Shown here one piece after another: positions 17,461 through 26,539 of a stretch of DNA of 64,000 nucleotides. The notes beneath the pieces are model-generated. The model made no database searches. It saw only the letters and a program-made list of their open reading frames with translations, and was not told the origin of the DNA. Each line of letters begins with the position of its first letter. Position 1 is the first letter of the stretch. This stretch comes from an uncultured Bacteroidia bacterium (lineage in GTDB: Bacteria; Bacteroidota; Bacteroidia; Bacteroidales; UBA932): NCBI GenBank assembly GCA_902785065.1, contig CACZXH010000002.1, positions 62,001-126,000 on the forward strand, read 5' to 3'. The position numbers and the translations under genes are program-made.

Positions 17461-18461
17461 CAGTTGAACAATTTACCAAAACCTCTGCGAATGCGACTGA
17501 GCCAAAGGCCGAGAAGCTGTTTCCGATGGGACCACCAGTCCAGAACCAGGCGACTGTCCAGATACATCCTGCCCCTATTTGCTCTATTCCGTCTTTTTGC
17601 CGCTTCCAGCGGCTGCTCAAAGATGGAAAGCAACCAATCTTCCAGCCTGGCATACTCCTCTTCCAGCGAAGGAACATCCGGCCTCATCGCCGGTTCACGA
17701 AGCATCCGAATGTACAGTTCGTCATTCCGGTCCAATTCTTCGATACGCCGGAGTGCCTCGGGAAAGGATGATTCGTCTTTTACTTGAATGAAGCTTGCTG
17801 TATTGAAGACCTTTCCGACCTCCGGGTCCCCCCAGTACATCGGAATGGTTCGGGCAGCGAACGCCTCGACCAGTTTCTCGGTAGTATAGCCGGGATGGGA
17901 ACCGTTTTCGTAGCAGAGCGAGAATTTGCACTTCCGTTCAAAGGCCAGTTTATCCTCCACAGGACCGCCCACATTATTCATGAACTTTCCCCCGGAATCC
18001 ACTTTCTTGTAGACGGACAACCGGCGGAACGCATCGTTACGCACCGGGTTGTCCGGATTGCTCACCACAAAACTGCAAAACCCGTCTTTTTCTGCGGCGA
18101 GATTCCAGTCCGGTCCGATTTCATGCTTGTGAAGCATGGCCTGGAGCAACTCCTCCTGAAAAAAGAGATACAAAGGGAAACGGATATAGCGGTCACCATA
18201 GTCCATCCATTCGAAACCGATGGCATAGTCGCAGGCATTGAAATCCGGAACAAGATTCTCCCCTGTATGGCATATCTTGATACACCTGTCCGGAACACCC
18301 CAGTGTTTCTCCCCCATAACGGAGAAAAACACATAGTCGGGATCATCGCAAATCTGGACGTCATAATGCTTCCTCAATATCCGCAAGAGAAGATATTGCT
18401 CTCGTTTCTTCTGAAAATCTGCCCAATAGTCCAGGAACTGGACTTTAACAGTCCGCTTCAT
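17460..18461 (-). CDS. GT10 alpha-1,3-fucosyltransferase-like protein
   Basis: 333 aa from the ATG at 18461, chosen because it forms an ATGA overlap with the flippase stop; an open frame extends 360 nt further upstream but is antisense-like filler within wzx. FSLCYENGSHPGYTTEKLVE followed by AFAARTIPMYWGDPEV is the GT10 donor-binding signature, matching the FEN...GYxTEK...PIYWG pattern of bacterial FutA. GT10 enzymes use GDP-L-fucose to fucosylate GlcNAc or Glc, often giving Lewis-type antigens. No GDP-fucose gene (gmd, fcl, fkp) is in the window. The basic C-terminus (RKQLLGLWLSRIRRGFGKL) may bind the membrane, as in FutA homologues. Confidence 0.85.
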   Translation of the reverse strand: MKRTVKVQFLDYWADFQKKREQYLLLRILRKHYDVQICDDPDYVFFSVMGEKHWGVPDRCIKICHTGENLVPDFNACDYAIGFEWMDYGDRYIRFPLYLFFQEELLQAMLHKHEIGPDWNLAAEKDGFCSFVVSNPDNPVRNDAFRRLSVYKKVDSGGKFMNNVGGPVEDKLAFERKCKFSLCYENGSHPGYTTEKLVEAFAARTIPMYWGDPEVGKVFNTASFIQVKDESSFPEALRRIEELDRNDELYIRMLREPAMRPDVPSLEEEYARLEDWLLSIFEQPLEAAKRRNRANRGRMYLDSRLVLDWWSHRKQLLGLWLSRIRRGFGKLFN

Positions 18462-19900
18462 CGTTTCTTCCATGGCAACAGAGATTGCAATATGCCCAGG
18501 ACAACAGGGTCCTTGACGACCCAACATGTCACAAACAGAAAATACAGCCCGGCCACTGTCCCGCTGACCACACAACGAAGCAGAGCTGTCGGGATGGGGA
18601 AGATTCGGATGAACCACAGCAGGACCAACAACGGGAGATAGAGTATGAAATCCTTCAACAGCCTTTTCCCGGGAAAACCGTCCCAGTACTTTCCGAAAAC
18701 GGCAAAAGCAGCAGACACAAGGACGGCAATCTCCGAACAGAGCCACACGATGGCCGATCCTTCCGCCTTCAGAAAACGGACGATAATCAGATTCAGTAAA
18801 AGACCGACGATGGCTCCACAAACAGAATTACGGAGGATCCGTTTATCCATTTTCCGAGGCATCATTACCTGGATGATCAGGATTTCCTCCAGCCCGACAA
18901 TCAGGATCAGAGGAGCGACAGTCATCAGCGGGATGACCGATCCTTCATATCCTGCTCCTGATAAGACACGGATAATATCCCCGGCAGTCATTTCAACCAG
19001 GATGACAAGCGGGACCCCAGCCAGGAACAGGATATTGAACGTCTTATCCACAAAAGACTTGAACACCTCCTCTTTCCCTTCGGACAAAACAGCACTCATA
19101 CGGGGCAGAAGGACGGTCGTGCATGCAGTAAAAAACGCCGTGATAATCGTCAGGACTTTTGTGGCGGAAGTATAGTAACCCACTTGTTCAGCATCATGCA
19201 CCATGCCCAGGAAGATGACATTGAATGATGTGTACATCGATGTCAGGACATAATTTAAGCCCAACATCAAATAGGGCTTCACAAAAGGTCCCGGGCTTAA
19301 CCCACGGAAGGAGACTTGTACAAATTTCCTGGAATAGAAAATGTTCACCAGTGCATTCAGTACGGTAGCGAGGGTCAGCAGGAGGAAATAGACGCCATAG
19401 TCCTCGGTCTTCCGGACGAACAGGAATATGGATATGACATAAAGGGTCTTGATTAGGATGGAGCGGTGAGTGATATATCTAAACTCTTCAACCCCACGGT
19501 AAAGCCAATCCAGGAACAGACTGTTGGCCAACAATTTAGCCACACCGACCAGCAACAGTTTCCGATACGGGGCCCAAGAAGGGACTACGAAGATGGACAC
19601 CAGCAGGACTAAGGTGGCTATCAGCGTAGTGAAAGCATTCAGGAACAACAGATTGGAAAATACCCGGCTGCGTTCCTTCCGGTCTTCTCTCGCCGCGGCG
19701 ATTTCGCGGACACCCAGGACGGAAATACCCATCGTCGAGAACACCAGGAAATAGTTGATGATGCTGTCCACGAAATTGCAGATGCCGATATTCGTCACCC
19801 CCAATACCCTGGACACGTACGGATACGTGATCAGGGGGAAAATGTAGTTTGCCAGCGTCAGCAGGGCGCTGAAGAAAAAGTTTTTCTTCAGGTTGGCCAT
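18458..19900 (-). CDS. wzx: Wzx-like polysaccharide flippase
   Basis: 480 aa, 12-14 transmembrane helices. The N-terminus FFFSALLTLANYIFPLITYP followed by YVSRVLGVTNIG is the classic start of polysaccharide biosynthesis (RfbX/Wzx) flippases, and DRKERSRVFSNLLFLNAFTT is the matching loop. It moves undecaprenyl-PP-linked repeat units to the periplasmic face, where the Wzy-like protein polymerises them. Adjacent to rmlB upstream with no gap and overlapping the GT10 gene downstream. Confidence 0.92.
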   Translation of the reverse strand: MANLKKNFFFSALLTLANYIFPLITYPYVSRVLGVTNIGICNFVDSIINYFLVFSTMGISVLGVREIAAAREDRKERSRVFSNLLFLNAFTTLIATLVLLVSIFVVPSWAPYRKLLLVGVAKLLANSLFLDWLYRGVEEFRYITHRSILIKTLYVISIFLFVRKTEDYGVYFLLLTLATVLNALVNIFYSRKFVQVSFRGLSPGPFVKPYLMLGLNYVLTSMYTSFNVIFLGMVHDAEQVGYYTSATKVLTIITAFFTACTTVLLPRMSAVLSEGKEEVFKSFVDKTFNILFLAGVPLVILVEMTAGDIIRVLSGAGYEGSVIPLMTVAPLILIVGLEEILIIQVMMPRKMDKRILRNSVCGAIVGLLLNLIIVRFLKAEGSAIVWLCSEIAVLVSAAFAVFGKYWDGFPGKRLLKDFILYLPLLVLLWFIRIFPIPTALLRCVVSGTVAGLYFLFVTCWVVKDPVVLGILQSLLPWKKR

Positions 19901-21040
19901 TTATCGGCCCTTATACATCTCCTCGTAATACTTCTGGTAATCCCCGCTGGTGACGTTGTCCAGCCAGGCCTGGTTGTCGAGATACCAGCGGATGGTCTTC
20001 TCGATGCCTTCCTCGAACTGCAATGAAGGCTCCCAGCCCAGTTCGCGCTGGAGCTTGGTGCTGTCGATGGCATAGCGGAGGTCGTGGCCGGCGCGGTCGG
20101 TCACATACGTGATCAGATCGTCGTCGGCGCCTTCCGGACGGCCCAGGAGGCGGTCCGTGACACGAATCAGGGTCTTCACGATGTCGATGTTCTTCCACTC
20201 GTTGAAACCGCCGATGTTGTAGGTCTCGGCGACCTTTCCTTCATGGAAAATCAGGTCGATAGCCCGCGCATGGTCCTCCACGTACAGCCAGTCGCGGACG
20301 TTCTCGCCCTTCCCGTACACAGGCAGCGGTTTCCGATGGCGGATGTTATTGACAAACAGCGGAATAAGCTTCTCCGGGAACTGATACGGACCGTAGTTGT
20401 TGGAGCAGTTCGTGACGATGGTGGGCATTCCATAGGTGTCGTGGAACGCCCGTACGAAGTGGTCGCTGGAAGCCTTTGCGGCGCTGTACGGACTGTGCGG
20501 CTGGTACTTGAGGTCCTCCGTGAAGAACTTCTCGCCATAAGCCAGGTGGTGCTCACCGCTGGACGCCTTGGTGGTAAATGGCGGCTCGATTCCTTCCGGA
20601 TGCGTCATCTCCAGGGCACCATACACTTCGTCGGTGGATATGTGGTAGAAGCGCTTGCCTTCGTACTTCTCTGGAAGGCTTTCCCAGTACGCCTTGGCGG
20701 CCTGCAGCATGGACAGGGTGCCGATGACGTTGGTCTGCGCGAAGGTGAAGGGATCCTTGATGGAACGGTCCACATGGGATTCCGCCGCGAGGTGGATCAC
20801 TCCGTCCACATGCTCTTCCTGCATGAGGGCGAGCACCCCCTCGAAGTCACAGATGTCCATTTTGACGAACCGGTAGTTGGGCCGGTCTTCAATGTCCTTG
20901 AGATTCGCGAGATTGCCCGCATAGGTGAGTTTGTCCAGGTTGATGATCCGGTAGTCCGGATACTTATTCACGAACAGCCGCACGACATGGCTGCCGATGA
21001 AGCCGGCGCCGCCGGTAATGAGGATGGTTCTATTGCTCAT
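19901..21040 (-). CDS. rmlB: dTDP-glucose 4,6-dehydratase RmlB
   Basis: 379 aa from MSNRTILITGGAGFIGSHVV at 21040; an open frame 60 codons longer runs antisense through rmlC and is not used. TGGAGFIGSH binds NAD+, HISTDEVYGAL supplies the catalytic Asp/Glu region, and YSAAKASSDHFVRA the YxxxK motif. NCSNNYGPYQFPEKLIPL and VEDHARAIDLI are RmlB-specific. It converts dTDP-glucose to dTDP-4-keto-6-deoxyglucose. The start overlaps the rmlC stop by 11 nt. Confidence 0.95.
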   Translation of the reverse strand: MSNRTILITGGAGFIGSHVVRLFVNKYPDYRIINLDKLTYAGNLANLKDIEDRPNYRFVKMDICDFEGVLALMQEEHVDGVIHLAAESHVDRSIKDPFTFAQTNVIGTLSMLQAAKAYWESLPEKYEGKRFYHISTDEVYGALEMTHPEGIEPPFTTKASSGEHHLAYGEKFFTEDLKYQPHSPYSAAKASSDHFVRAFHDTYGMPTIVTNCSNNYGPYQFPEKLIPLFVNNIRHRKPLPVYGKGENVRDWLYVEDHARAIDLIFHEGKVAETYNIGGFNEWKNIDIVKTLIRVTDRLLGRPEGADDDLITYVTDRAGHDLRYAIDSTKLQRELGWEPSLQFEEGIEKTIRWYLDNQAWLDNVTSGDYQKYYEEMYKGR

Positions 21041-21566
21041 ATAGGAAAGGATGATGTTTGTCTTTTTCGGAAAGGATGACTTCGGACTTGGGAATGCGCC
21101 AGTCAATGGCGAGGGTGGGGTCGTTCCAGGCGACGGCTCCCTCGGAAGACGGGCAGTACAGGTTGTCGCACTTGTACTGGAAGATGACCTCCTCGCTGAG
21201 AACGCTGAACCCATGGGCAAAACCCCGCGGGATGAACATCATGCGATGGTTCTCCCCCGTCAGTTCCTCGCCGTGCCATTTCCCGTAGGTGGGCGATCCT
21301 TCGCGCAGGTCCACGGCGACGTCCAGCACGGCGCCACGCACCACCCGGACGAGCTTCGCCTGGGCGAACTCGCCTTTCTGGAAGTGAAGTCCGCGGACGA
21401 CGCCATACCGGGACTTGCTCTCATTGTCCTGCACAAAGTGCACGGGGCCCACCTTCTCCGTGAACTCCCGTTCGTTGAAACTCTCGAAAAAATAGCCCCG
21501 CTCGTCGCCGAACACCTTCGGTTCGATGACGACGAGCCCTTCGATTCCGGTCTCGATTACGTTCAT
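21030..21566 (-). CDS. rmlC: dTDP-4-dehydrorhamnose 3,5-epimerase RmlC
   Basis: 178 aa, normal length. RGYFFESFNEREF, RGLHFQKGEFAQAKLVRV (the catalytic histidine region), VLDVAVDLREGSPTYGKW and FIPRGFAHGFSVLSEEV with YKCDNLYCPSSEGA are family hallmarks. It performs the double epimerisation at C3 and C5. It overlaps rmlD by 4 nt (ATGA). Confidence 0.95.
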   Translation of the reverse strand: MNVIETGIEGLVVIEPKVFGDERGYFFESFNEREFTEKVGPVHFVQDNESKSRYGVVRGLHFQKGEFAQAKLVRVVRGAVLDVAVDLREGSPTYGKWHGEELTGENHRMMFIPRGFAHGFSVLSEEVIFQYKCDNLYCPSSEGAVAWNDPTLAIDWRIPKSEVILSEKDKHHPFLYEQ

Positions 21567-22435
21567 AGTCTATCAATACATTTTTGCAGTGAATCATACC
21601 AGTGCGGGACTTCGACGCCGAAAGTCTCTTTCACCTTCGTCTTGTCCAGCACGGAGAAATGGGGCCGACGGACCTTGGATGGGAACTCGTCGGAATGGCA
21701 GGGCTTGATGTCGCACGTGTTGCCGCTCAAGTCCCGGATGGCGCAGGCGAAGTCGAACCAGGAACAGACGCCTTCGTCCGAGAAGTGGTAGATGCCGCCC
21801 TGGTCCATCTTGCGTTCCGAAATGACCTGACAGATGAGCCGGGCGAGATCCCACGCATAGGTCGGGGAACCCACCTGGTCGAAGACGACCTTCAGCGTCG
21901 GCCGCTCGGCCGTCAGCTGGCGCATCGTCTTCACGAAATTCTTCCCATACGGCGAGTAAAGCCACGCCGTGCGGAAGATTTGCCAGGAACATCCGGCTTC
22001 CTGCACGGCCTGCTCGCCCTGGAGTTTCGTCGCCCCATATACCCCGTTCGGGTGCACCGGCCAATCTTCCCGGCACGGCAGGGCGATGTCCCCCTGGAAC
22101 ACATAATCCGTGGAAATGTGGATCAGGTGCGCACCCCGTTCCGCCGCCACACCGGCCAGGATGCCCGGGGCGAGATGGTTCAGCAGGTCCGCCATCTGCA
22201 CGTCGTCCTCGGCCTTGTCCACATTCGTGTAGGCCGCACAGTTCACGATCACATCCACCTGCTCCGAATCGCAGATGAGACGGACCGCATCGCGGTTCGT
22301 AATGTCCAGATAGACCGTATCCACCCCGGGAAGCGAGGTGACGTCGGTAAAAATGTAGCGATCGGGAGCTCCCGCGGAAACGTTCCGAAGTTCCGTTCCC
22401 AATTGGCCGTTGGCGCCTGTGACTAGGATGTTCAT
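21563..22435 (-). CDS. rmlD: dTDP-4-dehydrorhamnose reductase RmlD
   Basis: 290 aa. MNILVTGANGQLGTEL is the NAD(P)-binding start; VNCAAYTNVDKAEDD, HISTDYVFQGD and YGATKLQGEQAV (YxxxK) are diagnostic, as is FRTAWLYSPYGKNFVKTM. It reduces the 4-keto group to give dTDP-L-rhamnose. It is the first of the three clustered rml genes and follows the phosphatase after a 93-nt gap that contains a strong hairpin. Confidence 0.95.
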   Translation of the reverse strand: MNILVTGANGQLGTELRNVSAGAPDRYIFTDVTSLPGVDTVYLDITNRDAVRLICDSEQVDVIVNCAAYTNVDKAEDDVQMADLLNHLAPGILAGVAAERGAHLIHISTDYVFQGDIALPCREDWPVHPNGVYGATKLQGEQAVQEAGCSWQIFRTAWLYSPYGKNFVKTMRQLTAERPTLKVVFDQVGSPTYAWDLARLICQVISERKMDQGGIYHFSDEGVCSWFDFACAIRDLSGNTCDIKPCHSDEFPSKVRRPHFSVLDKTKVKETFGVEVPHWYDSLQKCIDRL

Positions 22436-22456
22436 GGAAGGTATAAGATTATATTC

Positions 22457-22481
22457 CCCGGCCCATTTTGCATGGACCGGG
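22457..22481 (-). other. intercistronic hairpin between phosphatase gene and rmlD
   Basis: A 10-bp stem with one G-U pair and a 5-nt loop (CCCGGTCCAT / ATGGGCCGGG on the minus strand). It lacks a following T run, so it is not a standard terminator. It sits in the longest gap (93 nt) of an otherwise gap-free operon, and may be a processing, stability or attenuation element. Confidence 0.45.
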
Positions 22482-22528
22482 CAGAAAGACCGGAATCGAT
22501 TTCCTGTCCAGGAAACCGGATTTCCGGC

Positions 22529-23251
22529 CTATATTTCGTCCGAGCCGTCCATGAGGACGGACAATTTCGCCACCGTGTCTTTCTTCAGTTCCTTGGCGGC
22601 ATACTGGGCCTGGATGGCCCTGAAACGATGACAATCCGATCCCACCATCCGGTACCAGCCCTTGTCCAGGAGATACTCGGCGCGCTGCCTGGCATTTTCT
22701 CCGTAGAATCCGACGATGGAAGGGAGGTTCAACTGAAGCATGCACCCCATATTGTGAAGCTCTCTATAGTCTTCCCGGTCCATATACCGGTAACGCTCGG
22801 GATGGGCGATCAGGGGTCGAAAGCCCGACTTGAGCATTTTCTCCAACACGACCCAGAGGTTAATGGGTGGGGCTATGGCCGAAGTCTCCACGAGCACCAC
22901 CTCCTCTCCATGCTCAAGAAGGTCCCGCCTGGCGAGGCGGTCTTCGAAGAGGGTATCCATCATGTACTCGGCAGCCAGATGCAGTTGCAGACCGCCGGCA
23001 TAGACCGCTTTCAGTTCCTCGAACCGGGCGCGGATGCCCTCGGTCGTATTCGGGACATCCTCCATCACATGCGGGGTGAACCAGACTTCGGAGACTCCCT
23101 GCTCCTCCAGGAATTGGAGGATGGCCAGGGAGTCTTCCTGCGTCTTCACACCGTCATCGAGTCCGTACAGGATGTGCGAATGCTGGTCGACGGCACCTTT
23201 CAACAGTCCACTCTCCAGAATGGACGTACGTCGGTTGAACAGTCCAAACAT
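22529..23251 (-). CDS. CpsB/YwqE-type PHP protein-tyrosine phosphatase
   Basis: 240 aa PHP-fold metal enzyme. DQHSHILYGLDDGVKT is the first metal motif (HxH...DDG); WFTPHVMEDVPNTTEGI, LAAEYMMDTLFE, PLIAHPERYRYM and MVGSDCHRF complete the set of metal ligands. Family role: dephosphorylates the C-terminal tyrosines of the BY-kinase that controls chain length and export. It lies 3 nt after wzc, the expected partner, and replaces the low-molecular-weight Wzb phosphatase of Proteobacteria. Confidence 0.93.
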   Translation of the reverse strand: MFGLFNRRTSILESGLLKGAVDQHSHILYGLDDGVKTQEDSLAILQFLEEQGVSEVWFTPHVMEDVPNTTEGIRARFEELKAVYAGGLQLHLAAEYMMDTLFEDRLARRDLLEHGEEVVLVETSAIAPPINLWVVLEKMLKSGFRPLIAHPERYRYMDREDYRELHNMGCMLQLNLPSIVGFYGENARQRAEYLLDKGWYRMVGSDCHRFRAIQAQYAAKELKKDTVAKLSVLMDGSDEI

Positions 23252-23254
23252 CGG

Positions 23255-25675
23255 CTACTGCTTATCGTCTTCGTTTCCGTAGCCGTAACCGTAGCCATAG
23301 CCGTAACCATAGCCATAACCGTAGCCATGGCGGCCCGTATAGGATTCGACACCATTGAGGATGATGGCCATGCGGTTGTATTTGCCCTCATAGTACATTT
23401 CCTCGACGGCAGGCAGCGCGCGCTTGTCGAACAGGCCGGATCGAATGATGAAGATGGTAATGTCGGCATACGGAGCGATGATACTTGTATCGGCGACCAA
23501 GTCGATCGGAGCGCAGTCCAGGAACACGTAGTCATATTTCTCCTTGAGCGCCCTGATCAGCATCGGAAGACGGTCGGAAACCAGAAGTTCCGCCGGGTTC
23601 GGGGGAATCGAACCCACGGGCAGGAGGTCGAGATTCTCCTGCACGTTCACGATATGCTCGTAGGGATTCTCGTACTTGGCGTTCAGGAAAGAGGCAACAC
23701 CGGTTCCGTTCTTACCGATCGACTTCGAGAGCGTAGCCTTGCGCAAGTCAAGGTCGACGATGATCGCGGACTTATTCCCCTTCAAAGCCATCGAAGCGGC
23801 CAGGTTCATCAACGTGAAGGTCTTACCGGCATTCGGGTTGAACGAAGTCACCATGATAGCCTGGGTCTCGGTCTCCTTGTGGATCATCAAGTCCAGATTC
23901 GTACGGAGGACGCGGAATGCCTCGTTGATGGAGTCACGTTTCCCATGCTGGACCAGGATCTTGTTGTTCTTGTGGTCGAAACGGTTCAGGCGAAAGCGGT
24001 CCCAATAGTTCTTCGTGACGCCCAACTGCGGCAGCTCCGCCAAAAACGGTACAGAGAGCTTTCCCAGGTCGTTGCGCCCCTTGACGGTCGTGTCGAGTAC
24101 CTTCATCACATAGAAAACGGCGAACGGAAGGCCGAAACCGAGAATGAGAGCAATGAGCAGGATCATCATCTTGTTCGGCGCAATCGGTGCGCTGGCACCG
24201 GTTGCACGCTGGATCAGACGGGTATTGCCCACCGTCAGGAGGCCCTGGAGTTCATTCTCTTCCCGTTTCTGGAGAAGGAAGATATAAAGTTGCTCTTTCA
24301 CCTTCTGCTGACGTTCGATGGAGAGGAGTTCCAGTTGCTGGCCGGAAGTGGAGGACAGGCGCCCCAGAATGGCATTCTCCTGCGCTTCGATCTTGTTCAC
24401 CTGCAGCTGGAGTGTGGAAATGAGGTTGTCTATGGACCGGTTGACCGCGAGTTTGTACATCTCCAGGCTCTTGTTCAGGTCCTGGACATAGGGGTTGTTC
24501 TCGCTGGAAAGGGATAGGGAGCGGTCGCGCTCGAGCAGGGCATTGTTATACTCGCGGATCTGAGACTCGATATTCGCGCTGGAAAGGCCGGAGTTCGCCG
24601 GCATCAGGTCGTTCACATGGGCGGGATCGTTAATGAACTGCTTGATCATCTTGGCGATCGCCAACTGGTTGGAAGCCTCGAAACCCTGCGCGGAATAGGC
24701 GCTGGACTGCTGCATGTAGGCGTTTCCCGCCTGCTGGATATCCGTGATGTTATGGCTCTGCTTGAATTCCTTGATATCCGCTTCGATACCGCCCAGTTCC
24801 CGTTCGATAACGTTCAGACGGTCATTGATGAACAGGGAGGTGTTGCGCACCGACTGGTTCTTGTTCTCCACCCACTCCTCGTTGTAGATATCCAGTAGCG
24901 TTCCGAGCACGGCTTCAGCCCGGGCAGGGAAGACATCCTTGAGGGAAAGGACGACCACAGAAGACTGCTTGCTGCTCAGACCGGCGGAGAGACGGCTGCA
25001 ATAGGACTTGGCACGGGAGGACGGATTCACCCAGGAAACCGTAATGTCGTGCTTCCAATTGCCAAAGAAGGAAGTAGGGAAAAGGATGATATTTCCCACC
25101 GGGGTCTCGACCGTATCCTTGACATGGCCGGTTGCCTTGAATCCCTTGAACTCTTCGGGACCGACATAGAAGTCGCGGATGACGAAAGTGCTGTCCTTCG
25201 TCTTGCTCAGATTGAAGGAGAAACTGGAAGCAGCGATATCTTCCGGCAATTGCATTTCGACCGGAGAATTCTTGTACATCTCGCGGACCCGCAGGAACTG
25301 GTTGTCGATATAGGATGTTTCGAGTCCCAGCCGGGAGACCACCCGCTGCATCAGGTCGGGAGCGGCAAATGCTTCGATCTCATTGTCCACGTTGGTACCC
25401 GTATAACGGCGGGCGCCCGAGCCGGCGAAAGCCGTGAGATCGCGCATCATGGTATTCTGGGTATCCTCGTCCACGATCACCTTCTCAGTGCGGCTGTAGG
25501 TCTTCGGGGTCTTATAAAGATAGAAACCAGCGGCCAGCAAGGCGGCAAGGATACAGGCGACATACCACCACTTGTTATCCCATACGAGGGCCCAAAGATC
25601 GGCTAACTGAAGGGAGGTTTCTTCTTCGTTGTTCTTTCCGGTATAGACCGGAACAGTGTTCTGGCTGTCTGACAT
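23255..25675 (-). CDS. wzc: Wzc-like polysaccharide co-polymerase with BY-kinase domain
   Basis: 806 aa. An N-terminal Wzz domain has a transmembrane helix (WYVACILAALLAAGFYL), a long periplasmic part (about 60-500) with coiled-coil stretches, and a second helix (MMILLIALILGFGLPFAVFY). The C-terminal kinase has Walker A NPNAGKTFTLMN, Walker A' AIIVDLDLRKA and Walker B YDYVFLDCAPID. The tail is odd: instead of a loose tyrosine cluster it ends in eight uninterrupted Gly-Tyr dipeptides before NEDDKQ. Role: with Wza it spans the envelope for capsule export, and phosphorylation of the tail tunes polymer length. The phosphatase gene follows directly. Confidence 0.94.
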   Translation of the reverse strand: MSDSQNTVPVYTGKNNEEETSLQLADLWALVWDNKWWYVACILAALLAAGFYLYKTPKTYSRTEKVIVDEDTQNTMMRDLTAFAGSGARRYTGTNVDNEIEAFAAPDLMQRVVSRLGLETSYIDNQFLRVREMYKNSPVEMQLPEDIAASSFSFNLSKTKDSTFVIRDFYVGPEEFKGFKATGHVKDTVETPVGNIILFPTSFFGNWKHDITVSWVNPSSRAKSYCSRLSAGLSSKQSSVVVLSLKDVFPARAEAVLGTLLDIYNEEWVENKNQSVRNTSLFINDRLNVIERELGGIEADIKEFKQSHNITDIQQAGNAYMQQSSAYSAQGFEASNQLAIAKMIKQFINDPAHVNDLMPANSGLSSANIESQIREYNNALLERDRSLSLSSENNPYVQDLNKSLEMYKLAVNRSIDNLISTLQLQVNKIEAQENAILGRLSSTSGQQLELLSIERQQKVKEQLYIFLLQKREENELQGLLTVGNTRLIQRATGASAPIAPNKMMILLIALILGFGLPFAVFYVMKVLDTTVKGRNDLGKLSVPFLAELPQLGVTKNYWDRFRLNRFDHKNNKILVQHGKRDSINEAFRVLRTNLDLMIHKETETQAIMVTSFNPNAGKTFTLMNLAASMALKGNKSAIIVDLDLRKATLSKSIGKNGTGVASFLNAKYENPYEHIVNVQENLDLLPVGSIPPNPAELLVSDRLPMLIRALKEKYDYVFLDCAPIDLVADTSIIAPYADITIFIIRSGLFDKRALPAVEEMYYEGKYNRMAIILNGVESYTGRHGYGYGYGYGYGYGYGYGNEDDKQ

Positions 25676-25678
25676 GGC

Positions 25679-26512
25679 TTAATTATTACGGCTGGCTCTA
25701 TTGGAAAGGGCAATGATAAAGTTGATCGTGGTCATGGAAATGGAAGCGAGGGAAATCCAGAAACTGCCGGACTTGAAGTAGTTCTCGTTGATCTCGCCCT
25801 GGCCGGCGCGGACCTTGGACGGCGTCACGTACACAACGTCGTTCTGCTGGAGGTAGTAGGCCGGGGAGTCGAAGATGCCGGAATTCGTCAGGTCCAGGGT
25901 GTAGATCTGCCGTTTGCCGTTCTGTTCACGGATGACCTGCACATTCTCGCGCTGGCCGTAGATGGTGAGGTCTCGGGCCAGGGCGAGGGCCTGGAGGATG
26001 GTGATCTTGTCACCGGTCACGGAATAGGTGCCAGGGGACGCCACTTCACCCAGGACGGAGACCTTGAAGTTCAGGAACTCGACCGTCACGACCGCATCCT
26101 TCAGGAGGCCTTCATCTGCCAGGCGGTCCTTGATCAGGTCCTGGAGTTCCCAGCGGTTCAGGCCGGCGGCATGCAGGTTGCCCAGGGACGGGAAAGTGAT
26201 ATTGCCCTCGTTGTTCACCACATAGCCGGTGATACGCTGGCTGGCGCCGCCTGAGGAGGCCAGTTCGCTGCCCGTGTAGAAGTTGGAGACCGACAGGTTG
26301 AACGGAATGGCCATCTTGGGATCGCGGCTCGTCACAATGATGGAGAGCTGGTCCTGGGGCTGGATGATGATGCCCCGGTTCACCTTCATGTTCATCGAGG
26401 TGTCCCCCTGGATATCCTGCAGGTAATTGATTTTCTTGTATGTTTCCGGATTGCAGGAAACGAGGCCAAGCAGGATGGCCGAAAAAGTCAAGAATCTGAA
26501 TATCTTTTCCAT
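25679..26512 (-). CDS. wza: Wza-like outer-membrane polysaccharide export lipoprotein
   Basis: 277 aa from MEKIFRFLTFSAILLGLVSC at 26512; an ATG 30 nt upstream would lie too close to the predicted transcription start and break the signal peptide. Cys20 is the lipidation site. IIIQPQDQLSIIVTSRD is the poly_export (PES) domain start; VNNEGNITFPSLGNLHAAGL and VTVEFLNFKVSVLGEVASPG with the later TLDLTNSGIF and YYLQQNDVVYVTPSK are SLBB-type repeats. It ends with a helix (SISMTTINFIIALSNRASRN) that would form the outer-membrane pore. It is the first gene of the capsule operon. Confidence 0.93.
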   Translation of the reverse strand: MEKIFRFLTFSAILLGLVSCNPETYKKINYLQDIQGDTSMNMKVNRGIIIQPQDQLSIIVTSRDPKMAIPFNLSVSNFYTGSELASSGGASQRITGYVVNNEGNITFPSLGNLHAAGLNRWELQDLIKDRLADEGLLKDAVVTVEFLNFKVSVLGEVASPGTYSVTGDKITILQALALARDLTIYGQRENVQVIREQNGKRQIYTLDLTNSGIFDSPAYYLQQNDVVYVTPSKVRAGQGEINENYFKSGSFWISLASISMTTINFIIALSNRASRNN

Positions 26513-26539
26513 ATGCTTCAATTGTCCGTATAAAACATA

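Noticed and set aside
18462..18821. A 120-codon upstream extension of the GT10 gene
   Set aside because: It overlaps the 3' part of wzx in another frame, has a cysteine- and arginine-rich non-protein-like composition, and the internal ATG at 18461 forms an ATGA overlap typical of the operon.
23270..23335. Short tandem repeat considered as a CRISPR or minisatellite array
   Set aside because: It is a hexamer-like coding repeat for Gly-Tyr at the end of wzc, without spacers.
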